DNA from: Opitutia bacterium | GTDB taxonomy: Bacteria > Verrucomicrobiota > Verrucomicrobiia > Opitutales > Opitutaceae | Direction: 5' to 3' | Length of the DNA stretch: 64,000 bases | NCBI GenBank assembly: GCA_016217545.1 | Contig: JACRHT010000016.1 | Location: 62,001 to 126,000, forward strand | Shown here: positions 25,667 to 35,200 of the stretch, piece by piece | Layout: the number at the start of each line of letters is the position of its first letter | How positions within the stretch are numbered: position 1 is the first letter of the stretch | Notes under the pieces: model-generated | What the model saw: the letters and a program-made list of their open reading frames with translations, nothing else | Databases searched by the model: none | Told to the model about the DNA's origin: nothing | Position numbers and translations under genes: made by a program

Positions 25667-26332
25667 TCACTTCGATACGATCACGCCGTCGGCGAGGCGG
25701 ACGGTGCGCGAACCGTAAGAGGCGTTTTCCTCGGAGTGCGTGACTTGGATGATGGTCGTGCCTTCCTCGTTGAGCTTCTTGAAAAGCTTCATGATCTCGC
25801 GGCCCTGATCGCTGTGGAGATTGCCGGTCGGCTCGTCGGCGAGAATGAGCGACGGGCTGGCGATGAGCGCGCGGGCGACGCCCACGAGCTGCTGCTGGCC
25901 GCCGGAAAGCTGGTTCGGATAAAGGTCTTTCTTGCCGACGATGCCGAAGCGATCGAGCACGTCGCAGACGATGGACTCGCGTTCCTTCTTCGGCGTGTCG
26001 CGATAGGAGAGCGGGATCTCGAGATTTTCGTAGACCGTGAGGTCGTCGAGCAGGTGGTAGCTCTGGAAAACGAAGCCGATGTGCTTTTTCTGCAGTTCGA
26101 AGCGCTTCTTTTTGTCGAGCTTGTGGATCGGCTCTCCGCGCAGGGTGAATTCGCCATTCCAAGCGCTGTCGTGCAGGCCGAGGATGTGGAGCAGCGTGGA
26201 CTTGCCGGAACCCGACGGCCCCATGATGGAGACGAACTCGCCCTCGTTGATTTCGAGGTTGATGTTGCGGAGGGCGTAGAACACGCCGCCTTTGAGCGGG
26301 TAGATTTTTTCGACAGAGCGAAGCGAGATCAT
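25667..26332 (-). CDS. ABC transporter ATP-binding protein (MacB/LolD type)
   Basis: The 221-residue ATPase starts at ATG 26332 ([16 protein letters not shown]). It has Walker [10 protein letters not shown] at about 38, Q-loop [11 protein letters not shown], signature [15 protein letters not shown] (an LSGGQ variant), Walker [12 protein letters not shown] and H-loop VTHSEENA. The short 'type VII' form energises MacB-like permeases. It is transcribed just ahead of the ADOP permease. Confidence 0.93.
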   Translation of the reverse strand: MISLRSVEKIYPLKGGVFYALRNINLEINEGEFVSIMGPSGSGKSTLLHILGLHDSAWNGEFTLRGEPIHKLDKKKRFELQKKHIGFVFQSYHLLDDLTVYENLEIPLSYRDTPKKERESIVCDVLDRFGIVGKKDLYPNQLSGGQQQLVGVARALIASPSLILADEPTGNLHSDQGREIMKLFKKLNEEGTTIIQVTHSEENASYGSRTVRLADGVIVSK

Positions 26333-26374
26333 GAAGGGGACAGTGGAGAAAAGACGGGGATCGGCCAAGCGCGC

Positions 26375-26701
26375 TCACGCAATCAACTCGGGCGGCGGCG
26401 GCCACGCCGGGCGCTGCTTAGACGGCCGCGAAGGCTTGGTGGCGTCGCGCGCGGGCGGAGTGATGCTCGGCGCAGTGCTCGGCGGAGGAGGGGCAGGAGC
26501 CGGCTCGGCGGGGGCAACATTGCCGGAGTCGTCGACAGGAGGCGTCGGTGCCGCGTCGGATTTCGCCGATTCGCTGGACTTGCCGGCTGACTTGGACGAC
26601 TCGCCGCACTGCTCGTTCGCGGCGACGGCCGACGCACCGGTCAGCACTGCTGCGGCGAGGAGCGATGCGAGCGACGAAAGCAGCCGTTGGCGGAGCGTCA
26701 T
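26375..26701 (-). CDS. Small exported proline-rich protein
   Basis: The 108-residue protein starts at ATG 26701 with a signal peptide (LLSSLASLLAAAVLTGASAV). The mature part is low-complexity: Ser/Lys-rich around 32-48, then Pro/Ala-rich to the end (APPPPSTAPS). It contains one cysteine after the signal peptide. No domain is recognised. It lies 42 bases upstream of the ATPase gene and may be part of that transcript. Confidence 0.5.
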   Translation of the reverse strand: MTLRQRLLSSLASLLAAAVLTGASAVAANEQCGESSKSAGKSSESAKSDAAPTPPVDDSGNVAPAEPAPAPPPPSTAPSITPPARDATKPSRPSKQRPAWPPPPELIA

Positions 26702-26869
26702 GAATGCAAGCGCGCGGATACGCGCCGTCGTCCTCTTTCGCACGCGATGTGCCACGGCTCGCTCGAATTTCGGGCGCTGATAGGCAGTGATTTGCGCAAC
26801 GCGAACTCGGTCACGCTGCGCGGTGGCGCTCGGATTCGAAATCAGGCCGTCCCAAAGTCGGGACAAAAT

Positions 26870-27862
26870 TCAAGGCACGAGGCGAACGGCGGCGTCGATA
26901 CGATCACCCGCGCGTGCCCAGCGGTAAACCAGCGGTCCGCTGGCGCGCTTGAGCGATTTGAACAGCTCCTTGTCGGCGCGTTGCTGCAGCATGAGTTCCT
27001 CCACGCCGCCGGCGGAGCAATTGAAGATCTTGGCGTAGCCCTTGTAGACGCGCGGCTCGCCGAGAATCCGCGAGGCGTCGGCGGGCTGCGTCCACGCGCG
27101 GCGGTCGAGCACCAGAAAACTGTAGGGCAGCGAGCGGAGATCGATGCCGGCGCGCTGGCCGAATTTCACCCATTCGGAGTTGGCGAAGATCTCCGACGGC
27201 GGCGCGGCGAAGAAGTGGCACCAGTCGCGCTCGCGCTCCGCGGCGAGCAGACCGCAGGCGGCGGCGTGCGGGCACGGCGCGACCGCCTGAAAGCCGGTGG
27301 CGCGCGCGTGCTCGCGCCACTCGACGATCGCGCGGCCGACTTCGTGCGTGCCGGGCTCGACCCAGAGAACGGTTTGTGCGCGAGCGAGGAGGTTGCGGAG
27401 TTCGGCGCGGCCGTTGTCGTCGAGTTCGTTGAGGACGTGGCTGACGACGAGGACGTCGATGGCGCCTTCCTGGAGAAAACGGTAACTGGCGCGCTCGGCG
27501 GCGAGCCCGGGGAAAACCGTGTGCGCGCGACGCTCCGCAAATTCAACGGCGAGCGGCGAATGATCGTGCAGGACGAGGCGGCCGACGTTCGCGGCGCCGA
27601 GAAATTCCACGACGCGGCGGCCCGCGACGCCGCTGCCGCAACCCCAGTCGAACACCGTCGCGTTCGTCGGCGCGGTCCAGTTGCGCAGGCGCAACTCGCG
27701 GAGCACCGCGTCCCATTTCCAGCCGATGCGTTCAGCGTAGGTGAGGTCGTAGGCCTCGAGGTCGGTGACTGTGTGCCAATAGGGGCCTTCGGCGCGTGCG
27801 TTCGTGAGGAACGTCTCGCGCAAGCGATCAAGCACTTCCCAATCGAGCGAGGTCAGGTCCAT
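26870..27862 (-). CDS. Rsm22-family SAM-dependent methyltransferase
   Basis: The 330-residue protein has the SAM-binding motif FDWGCGSGVAG at about 71-81 and the post-I acid in LVLHDHSPLAV. SHVLNELDD is at about 141. The distinctive cysteine set of the Rsm22/METTL17 family is present: APCPHAAACG (Cys197, Cys203) and DWCHFF (Cys215). In the mitochondrial members this cluster binds iron-sulphur and the protein aids small-subunit ribosome assembly. A bacterial role in 16S rRNA maturation is inferred. Its start overlaps the stop of the SLBB gene (ATGA). Confidence 0.82.
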   Translation of the reverse strand: MDLTSLDWEVLDRLRETFLTNARAEGPYWHTVTDLEAYDLTYAERIGWKWDAVLRELRLRNWTAPTNATVFDWGCGSGVAGRRVVEFLGAANVGRLVLHDHSPLAVEFAERRAHTVFPGLAAERASYRFLQEGAIDVLVVSHVLNELDDNGRAELRNLLARAQTVLWVEPGTHEVGRAIVEWREHARATGFQAVAPCPHAAACGLLAAERERDWCHFFAAPPSEIFANSEWVKFGQRAGIDLRSLPYSFLVLDRRAWTQPADASRILGEPRVYKGYAKIFNCSAGGVEELMLQQRADKELFKSLKRASGPLVYRWARAGDRIDAAVRLVP

Positions 27863-28236
27863 CAGCGCAGGGCGAGATCGAGTCGTTCCGGGACGAAAAG
27901 GTGGTCGCCGTTGCGCGGCGACGGGACCGTGAAGTCGCGGGTCATATCGAGCGGCTGGGCGCGTCGGTGGCTCGTGCCCGAGTCGCGGACGAGATAGACG
28001 GCGCTCATCTTCGCGTAGGGCTGCGGTCCGCCCGCGCGCTCGATGGCGCGGGCGAAAGTTTCTCCAGGGGCGAGCTGGACGATGCCGGGGCGAACCACGC
28101 TGCCGATGACCACAATGGAAATGGTCTGCGGCGACGCGGGCGCCTCGTGCGTCCTCACACGCTCCGTTTCCTCGCGGCCTAGCCAGGCGAGGCAGGCAAA
28201 AACCGCGATGGCGCCGATCAAGGTAAGCTTTCTCAT
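27862..28236 (-). CDS. Exported SLBB-domain protein
   Basis: The 124-residue protein starts at ATG 28236 with a hydrophobic signal or anchor (LTLIGAIAVFACLAWLG). An SLBB domain follows at about 38-95: VIGSVVRPGIVQLAPGETFA, AIERAGGPQPYA and a hydrophobic strand VYLVRD. SLBB domains bind ligands in polysaccharide-export and DNA-uptake proteins. This one is a single small copy, not a full Wza-like protein. It is translationally coupled to the Rsm22 gene by a four-base overlap. ATG 28254 is a possible alternative start. Confidence 0.75.
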   Translation of the reverse strand: MRKLTLIGAIAVFACLAWLGREETERVRTHEAPASPQTISIVVIGSVVRPGIVQLAPGETFARAIERAGGPQPYAKMSAVYLVRDSGTSHRRAQPLDMTRDFTVPSPRNGDHLFVPERLDLALR

Positions 28237-28265
28237 CGGCGCGAACCCGCGCAAGGGGCGTGGGG

Positions 28266-29180
28266 TTACTTCGTCACCGTCACCGGCACGCTGCTCTCGC
28301 CGGCGCTGCTCTTGAAGAAGAGCGAGCCGGTGCCGGGTTTGCCGCCCTGAACGGCGATCGTGACGCTGGTCTGGCCAGCGGGCACGATCACTTCGGGCAT
28401 CACGATGCTCTCGGGCACGTCGGTCTGGACGTCGATGAGCATGCCACCCGCCGGAGCGGGCTGCGGAATGGTGAAGGTCATCGCCTGCTGCTCGCCGCCG
28501 CGGAGATTGAGCGCGCTGGGCGAAACGGTGAAGTTAATGGCGTCGACGCGGAAGGAGCCGACCGCCAGCGCGGTGCCGCCGCCCGCGAGGCGCAGCGTGT
28601 AGTTGCGGCCGGTTTCAACGGCGGGCACGAAGAAGCTGATCGAACTCGGCGACTCGAACACGGTGCGCGTCGGGCTGTTGTCGAAATAGACGACGTCGTT
28701 CGGCGTGAAGCCGGCGCCGAGCACGCTGACGCGGGCGCCGATGGGCGCGCGGCTGGCTTCGGGGCGGAGGACGTAGCGGCCGGCGATGTTCAGGTGTTGC
28801 AGCTCGGAGTGCATCTCGCTCGCGATGGCGCCGGCGGGGGCGTCCTTGCCGAGGTAGGCGACGATGAAGTAATACGACGCGTTGGTGCGGCCGGAGGGGA
28901 GTTGGTAGTCGAATTCCCAGATGTCGGCGGCGGCGCTCTTGGTCATCGGGTAGATGTGGCCGTCGATGACGATACGGGGCTTGATGCTGGCCTCGTCGAC
29001 CGTGTAACTGGTCGGCTTGAAGTTCGCGGTGATCGTGTAGATCTGCGACGGGTTGGCCGGCACGTTGTCCGGCGTCATGTTGGTGATCGTCAGCGACTGG
29101 CAGCCGGCCAGGAAGGCGAGCGCGAAGAGCGCGCTGACGAGCGCCGTATTGCGGCGGAAACGGGAAGAGAAGGGTTGCAT
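28266..29180 (-). CDS. Lipoprotein with IPT/TIG-like domains
   Basis: The 304-residue protein has a lipoprotein signal with lipobox LAGC (Cys27). The remainder is beta-rich with repeated immunoglobulin-like segments, such as GARVSVLGAGFTPNDVVYFD and PTRTVFESPSSISFFVPA (an IPT/TIG hallmark), and a last segment ending PVTVTK. It is probably a surface or periplasmic binding protein. It is divergent from hemW and lies upstream of the SLBB gene. Confidence 0.7.
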   Translation of the reverse strand: MQPFSSRFRRNTALVSALFALAFLAGCQSLTITNMTPDNVPANPSQIYTITANFKPTSYTVDEASIKPRIVIDGHIYPMTKSAAADIWEFDYQLPSGRTNASYYFIVAYLGKDAPAGAIASEMHSELQHLNIAGRYVLRPEASRAPIGARVSVLGAGFTPNDVVYFDNSPTRTVFESPSSISFFVPAVETGRNYTLRLAGGGTALAVGSFRVDAINFTVSPSALNLRGGEQQAMTFTIPQPAPAGGMLIDVQTDVPESIVMPEVIVPAGQTSVTIAVQGGKPGTGSLFFKSSAGESSVPVTVTK

Positions 29181-29240
29181 GGGAAAAGGTTGCGCCGGGC
29201 CTCGCAGGCCGTTGGCTGAACGGAAATTGACGCACTTCTA

Positions 29241-30467
29241 ATGGCCGGGTTCCCCCTAGCGCAAGAAAAGTCTCGGAGCGGAGCCGCCGCGGCGCCCGGC
29301 GCGACCGCGTCGGCGCTCGGCGTCTACGTGCACGTGCCGTTTTGCGCGACGACGTGCGACTTCTGCGCGTTCTACCAAACCGTGCCGAAGGCCGATGCGG
29401 TGCCGCGCTACCTCGCGGCGATTCGCAACGAAGCGGCGCTGGTGGATCGGGGCGGGCGACGCGTGGATACGGCGTTCTGGGGCGGCGGCACGCCGGGATT
29501 GCTGCGCGCCGGCGAACTCGAACAACTCGGTCGCGCGATGGTGGATTTCTGCGGCGGTGCGCCGGGCGAGTGGAGCGTCGAGATGGCTCCGGCGACCGTC
29601 ACGGCGGAACGGCTCAAGGTCCTGCGCGAACTCGGCGTCACCCGCATTTCGCTCGGCGTGCAGAGTTTCAACGAAGCGTTGCTCGATGCGCTCGGCCGCC
29701 AGCACAACCCGAAGCAAATTTACCGCGCCTACGACCTGATCCGCGCGGCCGGATTTCCGAGCGTGAATCTGGACCTGATGTTCGCGCTGCCGAATCAGGA
29801 CGAAGCGCAGTGGCGCACGGATCTGGCCGAGGTCGTGCGGCTCGCGCCGGATCATCTGTCGACGTATTGCCTGACGTTCGAGGAAGACACGGCGTTGTGG
29901 GTGAAACTCTCGCAGGGCAAGGTGAAGCTGGATCCGGAGAAGGAGGCGGCGTTCTACCTGCGCACGTGGGAGTTTCTCGAGGGCGTCGGCTTCGCGCAAT
30001 ACGAGGTGTCGAACTTCGCACGTCCCGGCCACATCTGCCGGCACAATCTCAACACGTGGCGGATGAACGAGTGGATCGGCTTCGGCCCGTCGGGTGCGTC
30101 GCAATTCGCCGGTTGGCGGGCGAGCAACCCGCCGGACCTGACGCAGTGGCACGCGGACGTCGCCGCGGGACGGCGGGCGACGTCCGATCGCACGGCGCTG
30201 ACGCCGGAGTTGCTCGCGGCGGACTGCGTGATCTTCGGCCTGCGCATGAACGCCGGCGTGTCGCTGCCGGAGTTGCGCGCGAAGTATCCGTCGGCGCCTT
30301 GGGAGAGCCTGCACGATTTTCTGCCGAAGCTGCTGCTCGAGGGATTGCTCACGCATTCGCCGGAGGGGCGCATCCAACTCACGCCGCGCGGGCGGTTGCT
30401 GGCCGATGCGGTCGGCGCGGAAGTGCTTGAAGCCTTCTCGACGGCCTCGAAAGCTCCCGGCCAATGA
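29241..30467 (+). CDS. hemW: HemW-type radical SAM protein
   Basis: HemW is a heme chaperone of the HemN/oxygen-independent coproporphyrinogen oxidase superfamily. The 408-residue protein has the radical-SAM cluster Cys35, Cys39, Cys42 in CATTCDFC (CX3CX2C), HVPFC before it, FWGGGTPGLL at about 74, the SLGVQSFNEALLDALGR motif, and NLDLMFALPNQ. The C-terminal HemN domain has the RHNLNTWRMNEWIGFGPSG segment split over two motifs. HemN proper has extra N-terminal residues that are missing here, which favours HemW. Its stop overlaps the next ATG. Confidence 0.9.
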   Translation: MAGFPLAQEKSRSGAAAAPGATASALGVYVHVPFCATTCDFCAFYQTVPKADAVPRYLAAIRNEAALVDRGGRRVDTAFWGGGTPGLLRAGELEQLGRAMVDFCGGAPGEWSVEMAPATVTAERLKVLRELGVTRISLGVQSFNEALLDALGRQHNPKQIYRAYDLIRAAGFPSVNLDLMFALPNQDEAQWRTDLAEVVRLAPDHLSTYCLTFEEDTALWVKLSQGKVKLDPEKEAAFYLRTWEFLEGVGFAQYEVSNFARPGHICRHNLNTWRMNEWIGFGPSGASQFAGWRASNPPDLTQWHADVAAGRRATSDRTALTPELLAADCVIFGLRMNAGVSLPELRAKYPSAPWESLHDFLPKLLLEGLLTHSPEGRIQLTPRGRLLADAVGAEVLEAFSTASKAPGQ

Positions 30468-30967
30468 CGCTGTTGCGCTTCGCCTTTCTCGCTCTCGCCG
30501 CACTCGCGCTGGCCGGTTGCCAGAGTGCCGCGCCGGAGAAGCCCAAGGACTACGAGCCGCTCGTCGCGCGCTTCTACCTCGAAGCGAAGCCGAACGAGGC
30601 GGGCGTGGCGGTGACTCTGCCTCAGAGCGGTGTCGCAATCGCGGTCGCCCCGAAGCCGGTGGTGGTTGAATACGACATCGCGAATGCCGAGGTGGCGCAG
30701 GTGGATCTGGGCCGCTGCCTGTTGGTGCAGCTGAATTCTGCGGCGTCGCGCGATCTGTATCGACTGAGCGTCAGCGGCATCGGGCGGCGGCTGGTGCTGG
30801 CGTTGAACGACCAATTCGTCGGCGCGCGGCGGATCGATCAGGCGATCGCGGACGGCGCCGTGTTGATTTTTCTCGAAACGCCCGAGGCGGAACTCCCGGG
30901 ACAGGTGGAGCGGTTGAAGCGCACTTCCGCCGACTTGGCCGAGGCCGCGCGCAAAGCTCGGCGATGA
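30464..30967 (+). CDS. Small lipoprotein of unknown function
   Basis: The 167-residue protein has a lipobox LAGC with Cys19. The mature part contains GVAVTLPQSGVAIAVAPKP and a C-terminal segment ARRIDQAIADGAVLIFLETP, then a helix to the end. I do not recognise a family. It overlaps hemW upstream (ATGA) and the M23 gene downstream (ATGA), so the three are one operon. An envelope-associated role is likely. Confidence 0.7.
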   Translation: MTLLRFAFLALAALALAGCQSAAPEKPKDYEPLVARFYLEAKPNEAGVAVTLPQSGVAIAVAPKPVVVEYDIANAEVAQVDLGRCLLVQLNSAASRDLYRLSVSGIGRRLVLALNDQFVGARRIDQAIADGAVLIFLETPEAELPGQVERLKRTSADLAEAARKARR

Positions 30968-31974
30968 GGCGTCTGATTTCCACGCTCGCTCTCGGTTTGC
31001 TCGCGCTGGCGCCGGCCGCGCACGCGAAGATCGATCTCGTTTTCCCGACGCCGCAAAAGGCGTGGACGACGGGACGCATCGACGAGTTCATTCAGCCCAC
31101 CGTGTCGGGCGACCCGGAGTCCGGCCTGTTCGGTTGCGTGCGCAGCGGCGGCTCGCAGTTCCACGAAGGGTTGGACATCAAGCCCACGGCGCGCGACCGT
31201 CGCGGTGAGCCGGCCGATCCGGTTTTCGCGGCGATGGACGGCGTCGTGAAACACGTCGCGACTTCACCGGGCTCGAGCAATTACGGGCGCTACATCGTCA
31301 TCGAGCACCCGGCTCAAACGCCCGCGGTCTACACGCTCTACGCGCACTTGGCGGCGATTCAGTCCGGCATCCGGCCGGGCGTGCGCGTCGAGAAAGGCCA
31401 GACGATCGGCATCATGGGGCGCAGTTCGAGCGGCGGCGGAATTCCGAAGGAGCGCGGGCATTTGCATTTCGAGATCGGCCTGCGCGCGACGGACGCGTTC
31501 GAGAACTGGTATGCCGCGCGGCGCTTCGGCAACCGCAACGAGCACGGTGATTTCAACGGGATGAACCTGATGGGCATCGACCCGCTGGATTTCCTCCGCC
31601 AATGGCGCACGGGCCGCGTCGACTCGTTCGAGGAATATTTCGACAAGCTGCGGCCGGTCGTGACGCTGCGGATCGCGACGACGCGCGTGCCGGATTTCAT
31701 TCAGCGCTATCCCGCGCTGCTGCGAAAGCCCATCAACGGACTCGTTGCAGGCTGGGAAGTCTCGTGCAACGGCACCGGCCTGCCGTTTGCGTGGACGCCG
31801 CTTTCAGCGAACGAAGTAGTCGGCATGCGGAGCGGCGAAGTGCGGATCGTGTCCGCGGACGCGTCGGCCACGCGAGCCCATCGCTGCAAGGACCTCGTGC
31901 GCGTGCGCGGCGGAGGCTACGCGCCGGGCGGCGATTTGCGCACGATGATCGAGCAGGTGTTCGGGATTCGGTAA
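30964..31974 (+). CDS. M23-family (LytM) metallopeptidase
   Basis: The 336-residue exported protein has a signal peptide (about 1-21). The LytM domain keeps the full zinc site: His67 and Asp71 in FHEGLDIKP, His128 in LYAHLAA, and His168 in GHLHFEIG. GVRVEKGQTIGIMGRSS is also typical. These enzymes cut peptidoglycan peptide bridges. About 165 residues follow with no recognised domain. It is the last gene of the hemW operon. A possible role in cell-wall turnover is inferred. Confidence 0.88.
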   Translation: MRRLISTLALGLLALAPAAHAKIDLVFPTPQKAWTTGRIDEFIQPTVSGDPESGLFGCVRSGGSQFHEGLDIKPTARDRRGEPADPVFAAMDGVVKHVATSPGSSNYGRYIVIEHPAQTPAVYTLYAHLAAIQSGIRPGVRVEKGQTIGIMGRSSSGGGIPKERGHLHFEIGLRATDAFENWYAARRFGNRNEHGDFNGMNLMGIDPLDFLRQWRTGRVDSFEEYFDKLRPVVTLRIATTRVPDFIQRYPALLRKPINGLVAGWEVSCNGTGLPFAWTPLSANEVVGMRSGEVRIVSADASATRAHRCKDLVRVRGGGYAPGGDLRTMIEQVFGIR

Positions 31975-32258
31975 GCGGATTATCGGCCGGTGGCCCGTGT
32001 TTGTTCGCCCGGTCGTCGCGACTCGGGGGCCCGGGTGCGGGTGAATGAGCTTCGGTCGGTGTTATGACATTTCGAGGTGTCATCGCTCTTGTCTAGCCGA
32101 GCGCGCCGGACGATGGTTGGCGCGGCTCGCACAGTGTCCGAGGGCCACGGATACGTGGGAGATTCTGCGAGGCATTTCGCTTTAACATTCCCCCGATCCG
32201 CCGGTGCCGTGCGTTCTTGTGTTCCCGCAACGATCGCCGCCCACCGCGCCAATCAGCC
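31975..32258 (+). promoter_or_regulatory. Upstream region of the TIR-STAND operon, with inverted repeat
   Basis: The 284-base spacer is less GC-rich than its surroundings. It contains ATGACA (32064-32069) and TGTCAT (32078-32083), a six-base inverted repeat spaced by eight, which could be an operator. I see no convincing -35/-10 pair and no clear ribosome-binding site before ATG 32259. No credible gene is present. Confidence 0.35.
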
Positions 32259-35200
32259 ATGAGCGCATCCGACCGGTCCTTTCACCTGTTCCTCTCCTAC
32301 GCCCGAGCGGACAACAAAGTCCGCGTGAATCTCGCGGGCGAAGGTTGGATCACCGCCTTCGTGGCCGAGCTGAAACGGCGGCACGCGGCCTACTCCGGGC
32401 GCGAGCTCAGGATTTTCTTCGATCAGGACTCGATCGAGGACGGCACGGATTGGAAGCGACGGCTCGGCGAAGGACTCCGGCAGAGCCGCCTGTTCCTCGC
32501 GTTCCTGTCGCCGAACTACCTCACGTCGAAAAATTGCCTCTGGGAATGGGAGGAATATCTGCGCCGCGAGCACTCCGCCGCGCGCGGCGACGATGGACTG
32601 ACGCCGATCTATTTCGTCACGCCGGCCGACCTGCGGTTTCAGGACGATCAGGGGCTGGCGGAGTGGCTGCGGAACATGGAGCAGCGCTACCCGTGGTTCG
32701 AGGCGCGTGAGGCGCAGTTCACTTCCGAGGCCGAGAAGACCGCGCGCGCCTTTGCCGCCGACCTCAACCGACGGCAGAAGTCCGCCACGTTCGAGCTGCA
32801 TCCGTGGTTCGAGCGCGGGCCGGAGGTGTTGCGCGAACTCGATGCCGCCGAGCGCGCGTCCGACGTGAAGCGAGCGCCGCGCGCTCCGGCGGACGATTTG
32901 CGCTCGCTCGCGGAGCGGCTCAACGGCCTCGATCGGCACATCGCGCGCCGGCTCGACCGGTTGGCGCTCGCCGATCTCGCGCCGGGCAACATCACGCGGA
33001 GCCACGAGCACTTCGTGGGACGGCATCGCGAGTTGCGGGAGCTGCACGAGATCATGCTCACCGGCGGTCCGCAGAGCGGAGGGCGCGGCATGGGCGGACG
33101 CGGCATGATCGCCGCCACCTTCGCGCCCGGCGGTCTCGGCAAGACCGCACTCGCCCGCCAATACGCGCACGCCTACGCGGAGTTTTACGCCGCCGGAGGG
33201 ACGTGGGAGATCGGTTGCGAGGGGCAGAAGGAACTCGGTTTCGCGCTCAAGCGATTGGTCCAGTCGACGCAGTTTCAGCAGCTCGCCTGGCGGGATCGGC
33301 GCGGGCCGGCGGCGGGGGGCGAGTTGCTCACCACTCCGCTCAGCCTGAGTCAGGAGCAGGAAAACGATCCCGCCCTCGCGCTCGAAGCGATCCTGGGCTA
33401 TCTGGAGCGGGTAACGGCCGCGCGCCGCGCGATCCTGGTGGAAGAGCTCAGTCGCAGCGCGGCCGAAGGGCGAGGGGAGCGTCACACTCCGCCCGAGGAA
33501 CCGCCGGAGCTGAAGCAGCCGCGTGCGCTCCTGATTCTCGACAACGTGGATCAACCGGAGCTGCTCTCGGGCCACCAAGTCGCGCAACTCCCGGCCAAGG
33601 ACTGGCTCGAAATCATCGTCACGACCCGGCTCCATCCGTCCGCATTCGGCGGCGGGGATCGCACGTTCGCGCACGTGGAACTCGGCACGCTGCCCGAGGC
33701 GGACGGAGTGCAATTGCTGGCGGATTTCCAGCCGGGTGGACGTTTCGCACTCTCCTCCGAGGAGGAGGCAGCGCGGCGCATCGTGCGTGCGCTGGGCGGA
33801 TGGACGATCGCCGTCGAAATCGCGGCGGCTTTCATCGGAGATCTCGCGAAAAACGGCCGCGCTGCGGTCGCGGCGGCTTTCTACGCTGAGTTGGAGAAGA
33901 ACGGCCTCGCGTGGGTGGACGATCTCGCGGGCAGGACGGCGTTCGATCAGACGCAACGGCACAGCGAGGCCTCCGACCAGGGCGAGCGCGAGCGGCAGAA
34001 CCGTGTCGGCACGCTCATCGCGTGGAGCGTGGCGCGCCTGAGTGCGCCGGCGCGCACGGCGCTGGAGTTCGCGAGCCTGTTCCAGCCGGACGCGATTCCG
34101 CTTTCGTGGCTGCACGTCTTGACGGCGAGCGTGCATCCGGAAGTGAAGGATAAATCGCTGACGAACGACGTGGCTTGGCCTGCGGTTTGGACGGAGTTGC
34201 GGGGCCTGCGCCTGCTGCATCCGGCGGGGGAAGTCGAGGCGGGTGAGCGTCAGGTGGAACGCGAGCCGAACGTCGTGCGGATTCATCGTGTCGTCGCCCA
34301 GCACGTCTCGCGGGATGGACTGACGGAGCGGTTCGCCGCGCTGGATAAGTTTCTCGACGCCTTCACGACCCGATTCGAGCATGAGGTCGGTAATTCTGAC
34401 GACGCGTGGTTGCGCGCGCAGCATCCGTGGCTGATCGATCAGTTGGATCACCTGCTCAGCACGCGCACACCGACCCCCACCTTGCTCAGTTCGGCCGGAG
34501 TGTCCGCGAGCTATGAAGGACAACACCGATCCCTGGCACGCGCGATGGAACTCACGTCGAGAATTCTCGCAGCCGCGGAAGGTCATCTAGCGGCGAACCT
34601 GCAGAGTGCGGAGGCGCAGCGGGACGTGTCGGTGAGTTTGAGCAAGCTGGCGGACTTTCTGGCGCTTCGCGGGCAGGCCGGTGATGGGAAGAAAGCGCTG
34701 GAGTATTACGAGCGGAGTCTGGCGGTGCGCGAACAGTTGGTAGAGGCAAACCCGCAGAGCGCGCCAGCGCAGCGGGACGTGTCGGTGAGTTTGAACAAGC
34801 TGGCGGACTTTCTGGCGCAACGCGGGCAGACCGGTGATGGAAAGAAAGCGCTGGAGTATTACGAGCGGAGTCTGGCGGTGCGCGAACAGTTGGTAGAGGC
34901 AAACCCGCAGAGCGCGCCAGCACAGCGGGACGTGTCGGTGAGTTTGAACAAGCTGGCAAATTTTCTGGCTAGTCGCGGGCTGGCTGGGGATGGGGAGAAA
35001 GCGCTGGGGTATTGCCAGCGGAGTTTGGCGGTGGCCGAGCAGTTGGCGGAGGCGAGTCCGCAGAGTGCGCAGGCGCAGCGGGACGTGGTGGTGGGTTTGC
35101 TCAAGCTGGCGGACTATCTGGCGCAACGCGGGCAGACCGGTGATGGGAAGAAAGCGCTGGAGTATTACGAGCAGAGTCTGGCGGTGCTTGAGCGGTTGGC

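Noticed and set aside
24070-25743. Frame on the + strand of 557 residues under the ADOP permease
   Set aside because: It is a shadow of the - strand permease, which has clear membrane and MacB-type segments.
32253-34586. Antisense frame of 777 residues under sensor A
   Set aside because: It is the complement shadow of the TIR-STAND gene, which shows clear domain motifs on the + strand.
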